Origin: Bacteroidales bacterium UBA5515
GTDB taxonomy: Bacteria > Bacteroidota > Bacteroidia > Bacteroidales > P3
Assembly: GCA_002423895.1 (NCBI GenBank)
Contig: DIOL01000012.1
Span: 127,570 to 171,012, forward strand
Length of the DNA: 43,443 nt
Reading direction: 5' to 3'
The translations under genes and the position numbers were made by a program. A model generated the notes under the pieces. That model ran no database searches, was not told where the DNA came from, and was given only the letters and a program-made list of their open reading frames with translations. Of the stretch, positions 24,539-32,228 are shown in pieces; the stretch's first letter is position 1, and each line of letters starts with the position of its first letter.

Positions 24539-25951
24539 ATGAAAACATTTAAATTTGGATTGGTTGCAATAGTAACAACAGCTCTTTTGACTTTGAGTGG
24601 TTGTTCCGTTCAGTCGGGTTTAGCAAGCTATGATGATGTTTACTATAATCCTTCAGATGCAGAACAATACCAAGAGGTTGAAAAAAGGCAATCTAATTAC
24701 AATAATGAAAAGCAAAATCAATATGCTAAAAGTTCAAGAGCATATAATGAAAGATTAAGAAATGGTAACTATTCTGAAAATAATCAGATTCAAGATAGTA
24801 ATTACTATAATGAAGACTCTCTTAACTATAAGAGCTCTTATCAAGATGGTGATTACCTTTATTACGATGAAGATGATTATTACGATTATGCTTACTCAGC
24901 TCGTATTCGCAGATTTCATCGTCCATATGCATGGGTAGATTATTATGATGATTACTACACTAATCTTTATTGGTACACTTACAATCCTTATTATTGGGGA
25001 ACAAGCATTTATTTAGGATATAGCTGGTGGTATCCTTCATATTATTATCATAATCCTTACTGGGGATATAGTTATTGGGGTTGGGGATACAACTACTATT
25101 ATAACCCTTATTACTATGGATGGGGATATTACCCTTATGGAAATGTTTGCTACTATAATCAAAGAGATCATAATTCCAATTTCGATCGCCCAAGAAGTTC
25201 TTTTGACCCAAATAATAGATATGGAATTTCAAGCACAAGAACTGGTCATTTGGCAGATGATGCAAGTAAGAGAACTTTCGGACAAACATTTAATGAAAGA
25301 AATAGAACAACTCCTTCATTAAATAATAGAACAATTAGCAGAGATGGACTTTCTCGAACAGCAAATTCTTCAATTACAAACAACAGAACTAAACCTTTGG
25401 AAAGAACAGGCAATAGAACTATTGGAAACAATATTGATTTAGGTCAAAAGAAAGATCCAAACAATAGAACACAAGGAAGATTTAATAAACCAGAAAGATT
25501 GGAAAGAAGAGATGCAAATACTCAAAATAATAGAACAATAAATAATAATAGAAATTCTCAAAACTCCAATACTCGTTTCAATAATACACGTACAGACAAT
25601 TCTAATAATAGAAGAATAAATACTGAAAACACAAACAGAACAACAAGAACCTACACTCCACCTTCTTCTCGTCAACCAAGAACTAATAATGAATTTAGAA
25701 CAAATACCAGACGTTCAAATGATCTTCAACAAAACAGAAGAACAATTAATAACTCAAATAATAGGACCATTCAAAATAATAGAACAATAAATACTAATAG
25801 ATCTAATAATTATAATAAATCAACTAACAGCACTCCAACTCGTAGCTATAACTCTTCTCCTTCACGTAGTTCTTCTTCTTCAAGTGGTAGTTCAAGAAGC
25901 AGTGGAGGTAGTTCATCTGGAGGTTCTCGTTCAGGAGGTTCAAGAAGATAG
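24539..25951 (+). CDS. Low-complexity lipoprotein: Tyr/Trp-rich, then Asn/Arg/Thr-rich, then Ser/Gly-rich
   Basis: 470 residues. The lipobox LTLSGC puts the lipid on Cys22. Three compositional zones follow: Tyr/Asp/Trp-rich (~95-215, e.g. YYWGTSIYLGYSWWYPSYYY), Asn/Arg/Thr-rich with repeated NNRTI/NNRT words (~230-440), and a Ser/Gly/Arg tail (last ~35, SSSSGSSRSSGGSSSGG). No catalytic domain is recognised. Similar Bacteroidetes lipoproteins sometimes carry the misleading label 'vitellogenin-like' on composition alone. It is probably an envelope or surface structural protein. It lies 55 bp before an OmpP1-type porin gene and may be co-transcribed with it. The aromatic block suggests polysaccharide or surface binding, which is inference. 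Confidence 0.7.
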   Translation: MKTFKFGLVAIVTTALLTLSGCSVQSGLASYDDVYYNPSDAEQYQEVEKRQSNYNNEKQNQYAKSSRAYNERLRNGNYSENNQIQDSNYYNEDSLNYKSSYQDGDYLYYDEDDYYDYAYSARIRRFHRPYAWVDYYDDYYTNLYWYTYNPYYWGTSIYLGYSWWYPSYYYHNPYWGYSYWGWGYNYYYNPYYYGWGYYPYGNVCYYNQRDHNSNFDRPRSSFDPNNRYGISSTRTGHLADDASKRTFGQTFNERNRTTPSLNNRTISRDGLSRTANSSITNNRTKPLERTGNRTIGNNIDLGQKKDPNNRTQGRFNKPERLERRDANTQNNRTINNNRNSQNSNTRFNNTRTDNSNNRRINTENTNRTTRTYTPPSSRQPRTNNEFRTNTRRSNDLQQNRRTINNSNNRTIQNNRTINTNRSNNYNKSTNSTPTRSYNSSPSRSSSSSSGSSRSSGGSSSGGSRSGGSRR

Positions 25952-26006
25952 AAAATACTGCAAGGATACATTATATAAATTATAAATTAAGAAAAACACT
26001 ATAACA

Positions 26007-27410
26007 ATGAAAAAGATACTTTTATTAGCAGCAAGCATTTTCATAGCAGGAAGTATGTCTGCACAAACAATGACAGATGCATTGAGATTATCTCAATATG
26101 GATTAAATGGGACATCAAACTATATTTCAAGAGCAGGAGCAATTGGAGCATTGGGTGGAGATTTGACAGCAGCAAGTTATAACCCTGCAGGACTTGGAAT
26201 TTACAATTCAAGCGAATTTTCTTTATCTTCAGGATTAAACTGGAGTTTTACTGATGCAAATGCAAATGGTTTTATCACTTCAGAAAATAGAGCCAACTTC
26301 AATTTTGGTAATATTGGAGCATTATTCTTTTTTAAACCAGGGAAAGGAGATATTAAAGGATTTCAATTTACATTTGGCCTAAATAGGTTAAAATCTTATG
26401 GAAACAGAACAATGTTTCAAAGAGATGGAGTAGATGAATCATTTATTTCAAGTATAATTAATGAAGGAATGAGTGATGCTTATATGTATGATTTCTATGA
26501 ATCCTATGTTGTAGATTACGACACTTCAACAAATATATATACATCAGTTTTCCAATCAACAGGAAAGAAAAATCAAATACGTTCTTTTACTGAATCAGGT
26601 TCTATGAATGAAATGGTTTTTTCTTTATCAGCAAATGTTCGTAACCAACTCTATCTTGGAGCAACATTAGGTATTCCAATGGTAAACTACCATAGTGAAG
26701 GTTCATTTATGGAAGAATTAGTTGATGCAACTGGAGTAGTTACTGATAGATATCTATATAATGAAGAAAAAGATATTGTAGCAACAGGAGTTAATTTAAA
26801 AATTGGTGCAATCTTTAGACCAGTAAATTGGGTAAGAATTGGAGCAGCTATTCATACACCAACTTATTATGCAATTGAAGATAACCTTTTCTCTGAAGTA
26901 ATATATACTAAAAGAAGTGGAGGAGATTGGGATCCTATTACTTATGATTTGCAAAGTCCATTCCGTTTCTTAGGATCATTAGCATTTGTTTTGGGAGATA
27001 ATAAATCAAAAATGGCAGGAACAATATCTGCAGATTACGAATTTGCTGATTATTCAGATATGAAATATCGTTTGCCAGGAGATATAAAAGCAGAAAATGA
27101 CATCAACAATACCATAAAGGACTACTACCTTCCAACCAACACAATTAGAATTGGAGGAGAATTGAAATTAGGAACAATTGCCCTTAGAGCAGGATACTGC
27201 ATTATGGACAATCCTTACGATAAAGATATAAACGATGCAGGAGCACAATCAATAACTGCAGGTATTGGATATAAAAATAAAAACTTCTTTATGGATGCTG
27301 CTTATGCATATACAACAGGAAAAAGCAAATTTACAGAATATGATTATAATGTAATTGACCTTGAACACACAAATCACTTAGCACAACTAACCTTTGGAGT
27401 AAGATTCTAA
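26007..27410 (+). CDS. OmpP1/FadL-family outer-membrane transporter
   Basis: 467 residues with a signal peptide (1-19, cut before QTMTDALRLSQ). The early motif RAGAIGALGGDLTAASYNPAGLGIY matches the G-A-x-x-x-x-NPA-G-L block found near the N-terminus of FadL/TodX/OmpP1 proteins, and the rest is a run of amphipathic beta strands ending in a C-terminal Phe (LAQLTFGVRF), as outer-membrane barrels do. FadL proteins move hydrophobic compounds such as fatty acids across the outer membrane. In Bacteroidetes genomes this group is often labelled 'hemin receptor' without proof. It lies after the Tyr-rich lipoprotein and is ended by the 27438 hairpin. Confidence 0.82.
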   Translation: MKKILLLAASIFIAGSMSAQTMTDALRLSQYGLNGTSNYISRAGAIGALGGDLTAASYNPAGLGIYNSSEFSLSSGLNWSFTDANANGFITSENRANFNFGNIGALFFFKPGKGDIKGFQFTFGLNRLKSYGNRTMFQRDGVDESFISSIINEGMSDAYMYDFYESYVVDYDTSTNIYTSVFQSTGKKNQIRSFTESGSMNEMVFSLSANVRNQLYLGATLGIPMVNYHSEGSFMEELVDATGVVTDRYLYNEEKDIVATGVNLKIGAIFRPVNWVRIGAAIHTPTYYAIEDNLFSEVIYTKRSGGDWDPITYDLQSPFRFLGSLAFVLGDNKSKMAGTISADYEFADYSDMKYRLPGDIKAENDINNTIKDYYLPTNTIRIGGELKLGTIALRAGYCIMDNPYDKDINDAGAQSITAGIGYKNKNFFMDAAYAYTTGKSKFTEYDYNVIDLEHTNHLAQLTFGVRF

Positions 27411-27437
27411 AAAACAAATCCAAATTTAAACATATAT

Positions 27438-27472
27438 AGGAGTTCTTCTGAAAAGAGGAGCTCCTTTCTTTT
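27438..27472 (+). terminator. Rho-independent terminator after the OmpP1-family gene
   Basis: A 12-bp stem (AGGAGTTCTTCT with AGAGGAGCTCCT, including G-T pairs) closed by a GAAA loop, followed by TTCTTTT. It ends where the 21-bp array begins. Confidence 0.8.
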
Positions 27473-27616
27473 GTCCTGAAAATAAAACCTTGTTTCAGTA
27501 AAATAAAATGCTGTTTCAGTAAATTAAAGTAAAGAAAGAAAAAATTAAAGTAAAGAGTTAGTAAAATAAAACAGCGTTTTCGGTAAATTAGAATAATGAT
27601 TTAAAAAATAAGCTTT
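27470..27616. repeat. 21-bp period array, six to seven units (core CAGTAAAATAAAA)
   Basis: Units begin at 27470, 27491, 27512, 27533, 27554, 27575 and, weakly, 27596. Positions 8-18 of each unit hold GTAAAATAAAA or a close variant, while the first seven bases and the last three vary. Neighbouring units share halves (TGTTTCA at 27491 and 27512; ATTAAAGTAA at the ends of the units at 27512 and 27533). The unit at 27554 is almost identical to the one at 1833. There is no coding potential. It starts inside the T-tract of the terminator. Confidence 0.7.
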
Positions 27617-27673
27617 ATTTGATTTAATAAGTTTAAGGAAATTAAAGTCGCTAAAGTCCTTAATCTACTTAAT

Positions 27674-27713
27674 CAACTAAACATCTCAACAACTAAACAA
27701 CTCAACTTTCAAA
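27674..27713. repeat. 8-bp period repeat (CAACTAAA/CAACTCAA)
   Basis: Five octamers in a row: CAACTAAA, CATCTCAA, CAACTAAA, CAACTCAA, CTTTCAAA. It is a simple purine/pyrimidine-biased tract between the two 21-bp arrays of this gap. From 27617 to 27673 I see only AT-rich DNA. Confidence 0.5.
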
Positions 27714-27718
27714 AAAAC

Positions 27719-27844
27719 TCAATCATAATCAAAAATAAGTCCTTCATATATAAAAATATGATGGACATAAATAAAAATATGATGGACATATTTCCAATTA
27801 TGATGGACTTATTTTTGATTATGATTGATGTTTTTTTGAATAAA
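27719..27844. repeat. 21-bp period ATGGACATA/AAATATG array inside a perfect 24-bp inverted repeat
   Basis: Six 21-bp units start at 27719, 27740, 27761, 27782, 27803 and 27824. Four in a row end in TATG and three begin ATGGAC. Arms at 27719-27742 and 27805-27828 are perfectly complementary over 24 bp, so a single strand could fold into a long stem with a 62-nt loop. It ends 9 bp before the purN stop codon. It shares words and orientation with the array at 2060-2161. Confidence 0.75.
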
Positions 27845-27852
27845 CTATTTGT

Positions 27853-28425
27853 TTATTCTCCTTTTATTACTTTTTCAATTATTATTGGGAAATGTTCTTG
27901 TTCCAATAGGTGGATTTTAGCTGCAACCATATCAACATCATCTTGTGGAAGGACTTCGCATTTTGCTTGAAAGATAATTTCTCCTTCATCGTAGTGTTGA
28001 TTAACATAATGAATGGTTATTCCTGTTTCCTTTTCTTTGTTTTCAACAACTGCATGGTGAACATTGTGACCATACATGCCTTTGCCTCCATAATTTGGTA
28101 GAAGAGCTGGATGTATGTTGATTATTTTGTTAGGATATTGCTTAAGTATATTTTCAGGCATTAGCCACAAAAAGCCTGCAAGAACAATAAAATCTATTTT
28201 TCTTTCTTTTAGCTTATTTAATACTTTGTCGCTATTGTAAAAATCTTCTCTGTTATAATATATGTATTCAATGCCAAGTTTTTTTGCTCTTTCTATGGCA
28301 TAGGCGTCTTTTTTGTTTACTATAAGTATATCTACCTTAATATCTGCGTTTTCTTTAAAGTATTCTGTAATTCTCTGAAAGTTTGTTCCGCTACCGGATG
28401 CAAAAATGGCTATTTTTTTCATCAT
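27853..28425 (-). CDS. purN: Phosphoribosylglycinamide formyltransferase
   Basis: 190 residues. It transfers a formyl group from 10-formyl-tetrahydrofolate to GAR in purine synthesis. FASGSGTNFQ (8-17) is the phosphate loop, NIHPALLP carries the catalytic Asn and His, and YDEGEII holds the catalytic Asp. Two adjacent ATGs (28425, 28422) are possible starts and the first is used here. It stands alone on the minus strand, convergent with the OmpP1-type gene, and the inverted-repeat array begins 9 bp after its stop. A TATTTTTG box on the minus strand (28465-28458) may be its promoter. Confidence 0.95.
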   Translation of the reverse strand: MMKKIAIFASGSGTNFQRITEYFKENADIKVDILIVNKKDAYAIERAKKLGIEYIYYNREDFYNSDKVLNKLKERKIDFIVLAGFLWLMPENILKQYPNKIINIHPALLPNYGGKGMYGHNVHHAVVENKEKETGITIHYVNQHYDEGEIIFQAKCEVLPQDDVDMVAAKIHLLEQEHFPIIIEKVIKGE

Positions 28426-28592
28426 TTTTTTGTAAAAAGAGGGGTGTTTATAGGGTACAAAAATAATATTTTATTCCATTTGACTCCATTTTGCAGGATA
28501 TTATTTATCTTTTGGCCTTAAAAGAAGGGCTATATTAAAAGTTAATAATCAAATGATTAAACTTCCAAAGGGGCTTTTTAATGCTTTTTTTC

Positions 28593-28623
28593 TTTGGGGG
28601 GTTGAGAAAAATTTGTTTCTTTG
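28593..28623 (+). promoter_or_regulatory. Promoter of the acpP-fabF-rnc-lipA operon
   Basis: TTTG (28593-28596), 19 nt, TTTCTTTG (28616-28623). One mismatch to TAnnTTTG, spacing ideal, 30 bp before the acpP start. Confidence 0.55.
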
Positions 28624-28653
28624 CAGTCTAAATTAATTTAAAATCGAAAAATT

Positions 28654-28890
28654 ATGTCTGAAATTGCAGCAAAAGTTGTAGCTATCGTTGTAGATAAGCT
28701 AGGTGTTGAAGAAAGTCAAGTTACTCCAGAAGCTAGTTTTACTGGTGATTTAGGAGCAGATTCTTTAGACACAATTGAATTGATTATGGAAATAGAAAAA
28801 GAATTTGGTATTTCTATTCCAGATGATCAAGCAGAAAAGATTACAACAGTAGGTGATGCAATAGCACACATTGAAAACGCAACAAAATAA
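28654..28890 (+). CDS. acpP: Acyl carrier protein
   Basis: 78 residues, acidic and helical, with the phosphopantetheine site Ser37 in GADSLDTIELIMEIE. It carries growing acyl chains in type II fatty acid synthesis. fabF follows after 11 bp, the usual pairing. Expected to be one of the most abundant proteins. It has its own upstream promoter. Confidence 0.97.
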   Translation: MSEIAAKVVAIVVDKLGVEESQVTPEASFTGDLGADSLDTIELIMEIEKEFGISIPDDQAEKITTVGDAIAHIENATK

Positions 28891-28901
28891 ATTCATTTCA
28901 T

Positions 28902-30152
28902 ATGCAAATGAGACGAGTTGTCGTAACGGGATTGGGTGCACTTACTCCACTTGGCCTTTCTGTTCCTGAATTTTGGAATGGTTTGATTAAAGGGGTAAGT
29001 GGTGCTGCTCCCATAACTTATTTTGATGCAGAAAAGGCAAAAACACAATTTGCCTGCGAACTGAAAAATTTTGATGGCAGTGCCTACTTTGATAGAAAAG
29101 AAATAAGAAAGTATGATCCGTTTTCACAGTATGGTATAATTGCTTCTGAAGAGGCAGTTAAGGATTGCGGTGCAAACTTTGATACTTTAAATAAGGATAG
29201 AATTGGTGTTATTTGGGCATCAGGTATTGGAGGAATTCACTCTTTCCAACAAGAAGTTAAAGATTTCTTCAGAGGTGATGGCTCTTTCCGTTTCTCTCCA
29301 TTCTTTATACCAAAGATGATTGCAGATATTTGTGCTGGCCATATTTCAATGAAATATGACTTAAGAGGTCCAAATTTTGCAACTGTTTCGGCTTGTGCCT
29401 CTTCTGCAAATGCCATTGCTGATGCCGCTTTATATATTAAAGTAGGTAAGGCAGATATGATGGTTTGTGGAGGTAGTGAAGCTTCAATTGTTGAATCAAG
29501 TTTAGGTGGTTTTAGTTCAATGACCGCTCTTTCTACAAGAAATGACGATCCACAAACAGCTTCTCGTCCTTTTGATAAGGATAGAGATGGTTTTGTTTTG
29601 GGAGAAGGAGCTGGAGCTATTGTTCTTGAAGAGCTTGAACATGCGCTTGCAAGAGGAGCTAAGATTTATGCAGAGGTTATGGGCTCAGGTCTAACTGCTG
29701 ATGCATACCACATGACTGCTTCACATCCAGAAGGAAGAGGAGCCATGATGGCCATGAAACTCGCTTTGGAAGAAGGCAATTTGGAATTAAATTCAGTTGA
29801 TCACATCAATACTCACGGAACATCTACCCCTGTTGGTGACATTTCTGAACCTAAAGCAATTGTAAATTTGTTTGGAGAACATGCAAAAACAATCAACATA
29901 AACTCAACTAAGAGTATGACTGGACACCTTCTTGGAGCTGCCGGTGCTGTTGAATTTATTGCAACTGTACTAACCATTGTTAATGGTATTGTTCCTCCAA
30001 CAATTAACCATTTTACTGACGATCCTGAGATACCTGAGTTGAATTTCACGTTCAACAAAGCTCAAGAAAGAGAAGTAAATGTAGCTTTAACCAACACTTT
30101 TGGGTTTGGTGGTCACAATGCAAGTATTGCTTTAAAGAAGTATAGCAAGTAA
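28902..30152 (+). CDS. fabF: 3-oxoacyl-[acyl-carrier-protein] synthase II
   Basis: 416 residues of the thiolase fold, extending acyl-ACP by condensation with malonyl-ACP. The catalytic triad is Cys165 (TVSACASSANAI), His in NTHGTSTPVGD and His in STKSMTGHLLGAAG, and the C-terminus FGFGGHNAS is typical. The start could be the ATG at 28902 or the one six bases on (MRRVVVTGLGALTPLG), and the second fits the family N-terminus slightly better. It lies between acpP (11 bp) and rnc (5 bp) in one operon. Confidence 0.96.
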   Translation: MQMRRVVVTGLGALTPLGLSVPEFWNGLIKGVSGAAPITYFDAEKAKTQFACELKNFDGSAYFDRKEIRKYDPFSQYGIIASEEAVKDCGANFDTLNKDRIGVIWASGIGGIHSFQQEVKDFFRGDGSFRFSPFFIPKMIADICAGHISMKYDLRGPNFATVSACASSANAIADAALYIKVGKADMMVCGGSEASIVESSLGGFSSMTALSTRNDDPQTASRPFDKDRDGFVLGEGAGAIVLEELEHALARGAKIYAEVMGSGLTADAYHMTASHPEGRGAMMAMKLALEEGNLELNSVDHINTHGTSTPVGDISEPKAIVNLFGEHAKTININSTKSMTGHLLGAAGAVEFIATVLTIVNGIVPPTINHFTDDPEIPELNFTFNKAQEREVNVALTNTFGFGGHNASIALKKYSK

Positions 30153-30157
30153 AATAA

Positions 30158-30913
30158 ATGTTTCCCCTATTTAGAAAGTCAACTAATATTGATAACCGAG
30201 ATAAGGAGCTGAAACTATTTCTGAAGAATATTCTTAGGTGTAAGCCTAAGAATATTTCTATTTATAAGCTGGCTCTTGTCCATAAGTCCTATTTCATTAA
30301 AGGGAAAAAGGGCTTCAAAATGAATAATGAACGCCTTGAATTCCTTGGCGATGCGGTACTTAGTGCCATCGTTGCCGATTATTTGTTTAAGAAATACCCC
30401 TACCAAGGAGAAGGTTTCTTGACAGAAATGCGTTCAAAAATCGTAAGCCGAGCATCATTAAACAAGCTCGCTCACAAGATTGGACTTACCCAACATATTC
30501 AATATAGCAGAGATGGCGGACAGTTTTTGTCAATGGATGGTGATGCTTTTGAAGCCATTGTTGGTGCAATTTATCTCGACAGAGGCTACAAATCGGCCTA
30601 TAAAGTCATAACAAAAAGTATCTTTTCTCTCTATTTAGACATCGATTCTATTGAGAAATCGGACTGGAATTTCAAGAGTAAACTTATTGATTGGGGACAA
30701 AAAACCAAGCAAAAAATATCCTATCAGGCCGTTGATGTTACCGATAATAGTACGAGAAAACAATATAAAGTACAGGTATTTATTAACGAAGAACCTCAAG
30801 AAACAGCAATCGACTTCTCCATAAAAGCTGCCGAACAACTGGCCTCTGAGAAAACTTATAAGAAACTTCTTGAGGCAAAAATTATCAGCGATGAACCAGA
30901 AAACAGACCGTAA
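30158..30913 (+). CDS. rnc: Ribonuclease III
   Basis: 251 residues. It cleaves double-stranded RNA, including rRNA precursors. The nuclease signature is NERLEFLGDAVL (57-68), with the second metal-site acidic residues in DGDAFEAIVGAIY. A double-stranded RNA-binding domain covers ~165-240 (FKSKLIDWGQKTKQKISYQ ... AAEQLASEKTYKKLL). It begins 5 bp after fabF and its 3' end overlaps lipA by 23 bp. The acpP-fabF-rnc order is common in bacteria. Confidence 0.95.
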   Translation: MFPLFRKSTNIDNRDKELKLFLKNILRCKPKNISIYKLALVHKSYFIKGKKGFKMNNERLEFLGDAVLSAIVADYLFKKYPYQGEGFLTEMRSKIVSRASLNKLAHKIGLTQHIQYSRDGGQFLSMDGDAFEAIVGAIYLDRGYKSAYKVITKSIFSLYLDIDSIEKSDWNFKSKLIDWGQKTKQKISYQAVDVTDNSTRKQYKVQVFINEEPQETAIDFSIKAAEQLASEKTYKKLLEAKIISDEPENRP

Positions 30914-31760
30914 ACCCTCATGGTTGAAGATTAAACTCCCTAATGGAGAGAACTATGCGAAGGTAAAAAAGATAGTTGAGTTAAACCAGTTACACACCAT
31001 TTGTTCAAGTGGCAAGTGCCCAAACATTGGAGAATGCTGGACAAAAGGAACAGCAACCTTTATGATTGCAGGCGATATCTGCACCCGTTCATGCAAGTTT
31101 TGTGCAACCCAAACAGGAAAACCTTTGCCTTTGGACGAAGATGAACCTAAGAAAATTGCCAACTCCATCAAGCTTATGAATCTCAAACACTGCGTTATAA
31201 CCTCTGTGGACAGGGACGAACTTGAAGACAAAGGAGCTGAGCATTGGGCAAAAACCATCCTTGAAATAAGAAAAGAAAACCCCAAAACCATCATAGAAGT
31301 GCTAACTCCTGACTTCGATGCCCAAGATGAGTGGCTAAATATTGTCTTTGAAGCCAAGCCAGATATCTTTGGTCATAACATGGAAACCGTTAAAAGACTC
31401 TCCTCTCAAATACGCTCCCGTGCCAAGTATCCTACCTCTCTTGAGGTGTTAGATAAAGCATCTAAGGCAGGTTTGATTACCAAATCAGGCATAATGGTTG
31501 GACTTGGGGAGAAAGAAGATGAGGTTATTGAGCTAATGCACGACCTTAGAGAAGTGAAATGCAACCTTCTAACCATTGGACAATACCTCCAACCGACCAA
31601 AGAAAACCTCGATGTTCAAGAATATATCACCCCTGAACAGTTTGCAAAATACAAGGAAATTGGCCTGAAAATGGGCTTTGACCAAGTGGAAAGTGGCGCC
31701 CTTGTTCGCTCATCCTATATGGCTGAAGAAACATTTATCGAGTCAAAATTAGGCAAATAG
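30891..31760 (+). CDS. lipA: Lipoyl synthase
   Basis: 289 residues from the ATG at 30891. A radical SAM enzyme that inserts two sulphurs into octanoyl groups on lipoyl-dependent proteins. Both [4Fe-4S] sites are visible: the auxiliary cluster C38-x4-C43-x5-C49 (CSSGKCPNIGEC) and the radical SAM cluster C64-x3-C68-x2-C71 (CTRSCKFC). The C-terminal RSSY serine ligand is also present. An upstream TTG at 30870 would add seven residues of poor family match, so the ATG is preferred. It overlaps the end of rnc by 23 bp, showing tight coupling within the operon. Confidence 0.95.
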   Translation: MNQKTDRKPSWLKIKLPNGENYAKVKKIVELNQLHTICSSGKCPNIGECWTKGTATFMIAGDICTRSCKFCATQTGKPLPLDEDEPKKIANSIKLMNLKHCVITSVDRDELEDKGAEHWAKTILEIRKENPKTIIEVLTPDFDAQDEWLNIVFEAKPDIFGHNMETVKRLSSQIRSRAKYPTSLEVLDKASKAGLITKSGIMVGLGEKEDEVIELMHDLREVKCNLLTIGQYLQPTKENLDVQEYITPEQFAKYKEIGLKMGFDQVESGALVRSSYMAEETFIESKLGK

Positions 31761-31873
31761 CCTCTTTGAGATTTTAATTTTCCAAGCAAAAATTCCTAAA
31801 ATTTGGGCAGAAAAAAATAAATTGTCCAAGAAAAAAATATTAAAAAATATTATCTACTTGTTAAAATAATTTG

Positions 31874-31881
31874 TACATTTG
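31874..31881 (+). promoter_or_regulatory. Candidate -7 box for the HU-family gene
   Basis: TACATTTG fits TAnnTTTG exactly. The nearest TTG upstream (31858-31860) is only 13 nt away, so the -33 is doubtful. If used, the transcript has a leader of about 340 nt that includes the 22-bp array. Confidence 0.4.
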
Positions 31882-31996
31882 CCCTCGTAAAGCAGATTAA
31901 ATTTGGCTTTTAATGGCGAAAACATTTCTATAAACCCTACTTAAACTTCCTTAATTGCTCTATCTTTTAAGTAAGAATGCGGCGATAAGTCAAAAC

Positions 31997-32084
31997 TTAC
32001 TCATAGGTAAAACACTTTTTACTCATAGGTAAATCAGAACTTACTCATAAGTAAAACACAATTTACTCATAGGTAAAATGGAAG
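31997..32084. repeat. Four-unit 22-bp period TTACTCATAGGTAAA array
   Basis: TTACTCATAGGTAAA starts at 31997, 32019, 32041 (one change, TAAG for TAGG) and 32063, exactly 22 bp apart. The 7-bp remainders differ (ACACTTT, TCAGAAC, ACACAAT, ATGGAAG; each follows the 15-mer). The 15-mer is an imperfect palindrome (TTAC-x-CAT ... GTAA). There is no framing inverted repeat. It lies 145 bp before the HU-family start codon. Elsewhere in 31761-32228 I see only the -7 box and AT-rich DNA. Confidence 0.85.
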
Positions 32085-32228
32085 GAAAACAGCACTAAAA
32101 CGGTCAATAAGTGCAGAGTTTTTATGAAGGAAGAAGGGGAAATAGGAAAAGAAAAGCCATTAATAAGTTCAAATAATGACGCTTTTGGACAATTATCTCA
32201 TTTTATTAACCTCAAAAACTACTATCTT

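Noticed and set aside
25246..25675. Minus-strand reading frames within the Tyr/Asn-rich lipoprotein gene
   Set aside because: They are shadows of the repetitive NNRT codons, with composition reflecting the opposite strand.
26007..27410. PorV, the T9SS shuttle protein
   Set aside because: The N-terminal G-A-L-G-G-D ... NPAGLG block and strand pattern fit the broader OmpP1/FadL group, and no T9SS genes are adjacent. PorV identity is not supported.
30870..30890. TTG start adding seven residues to lipA
   Set aside because: The extension does not resemble LipA N-termini and an ATG follows at 30891.
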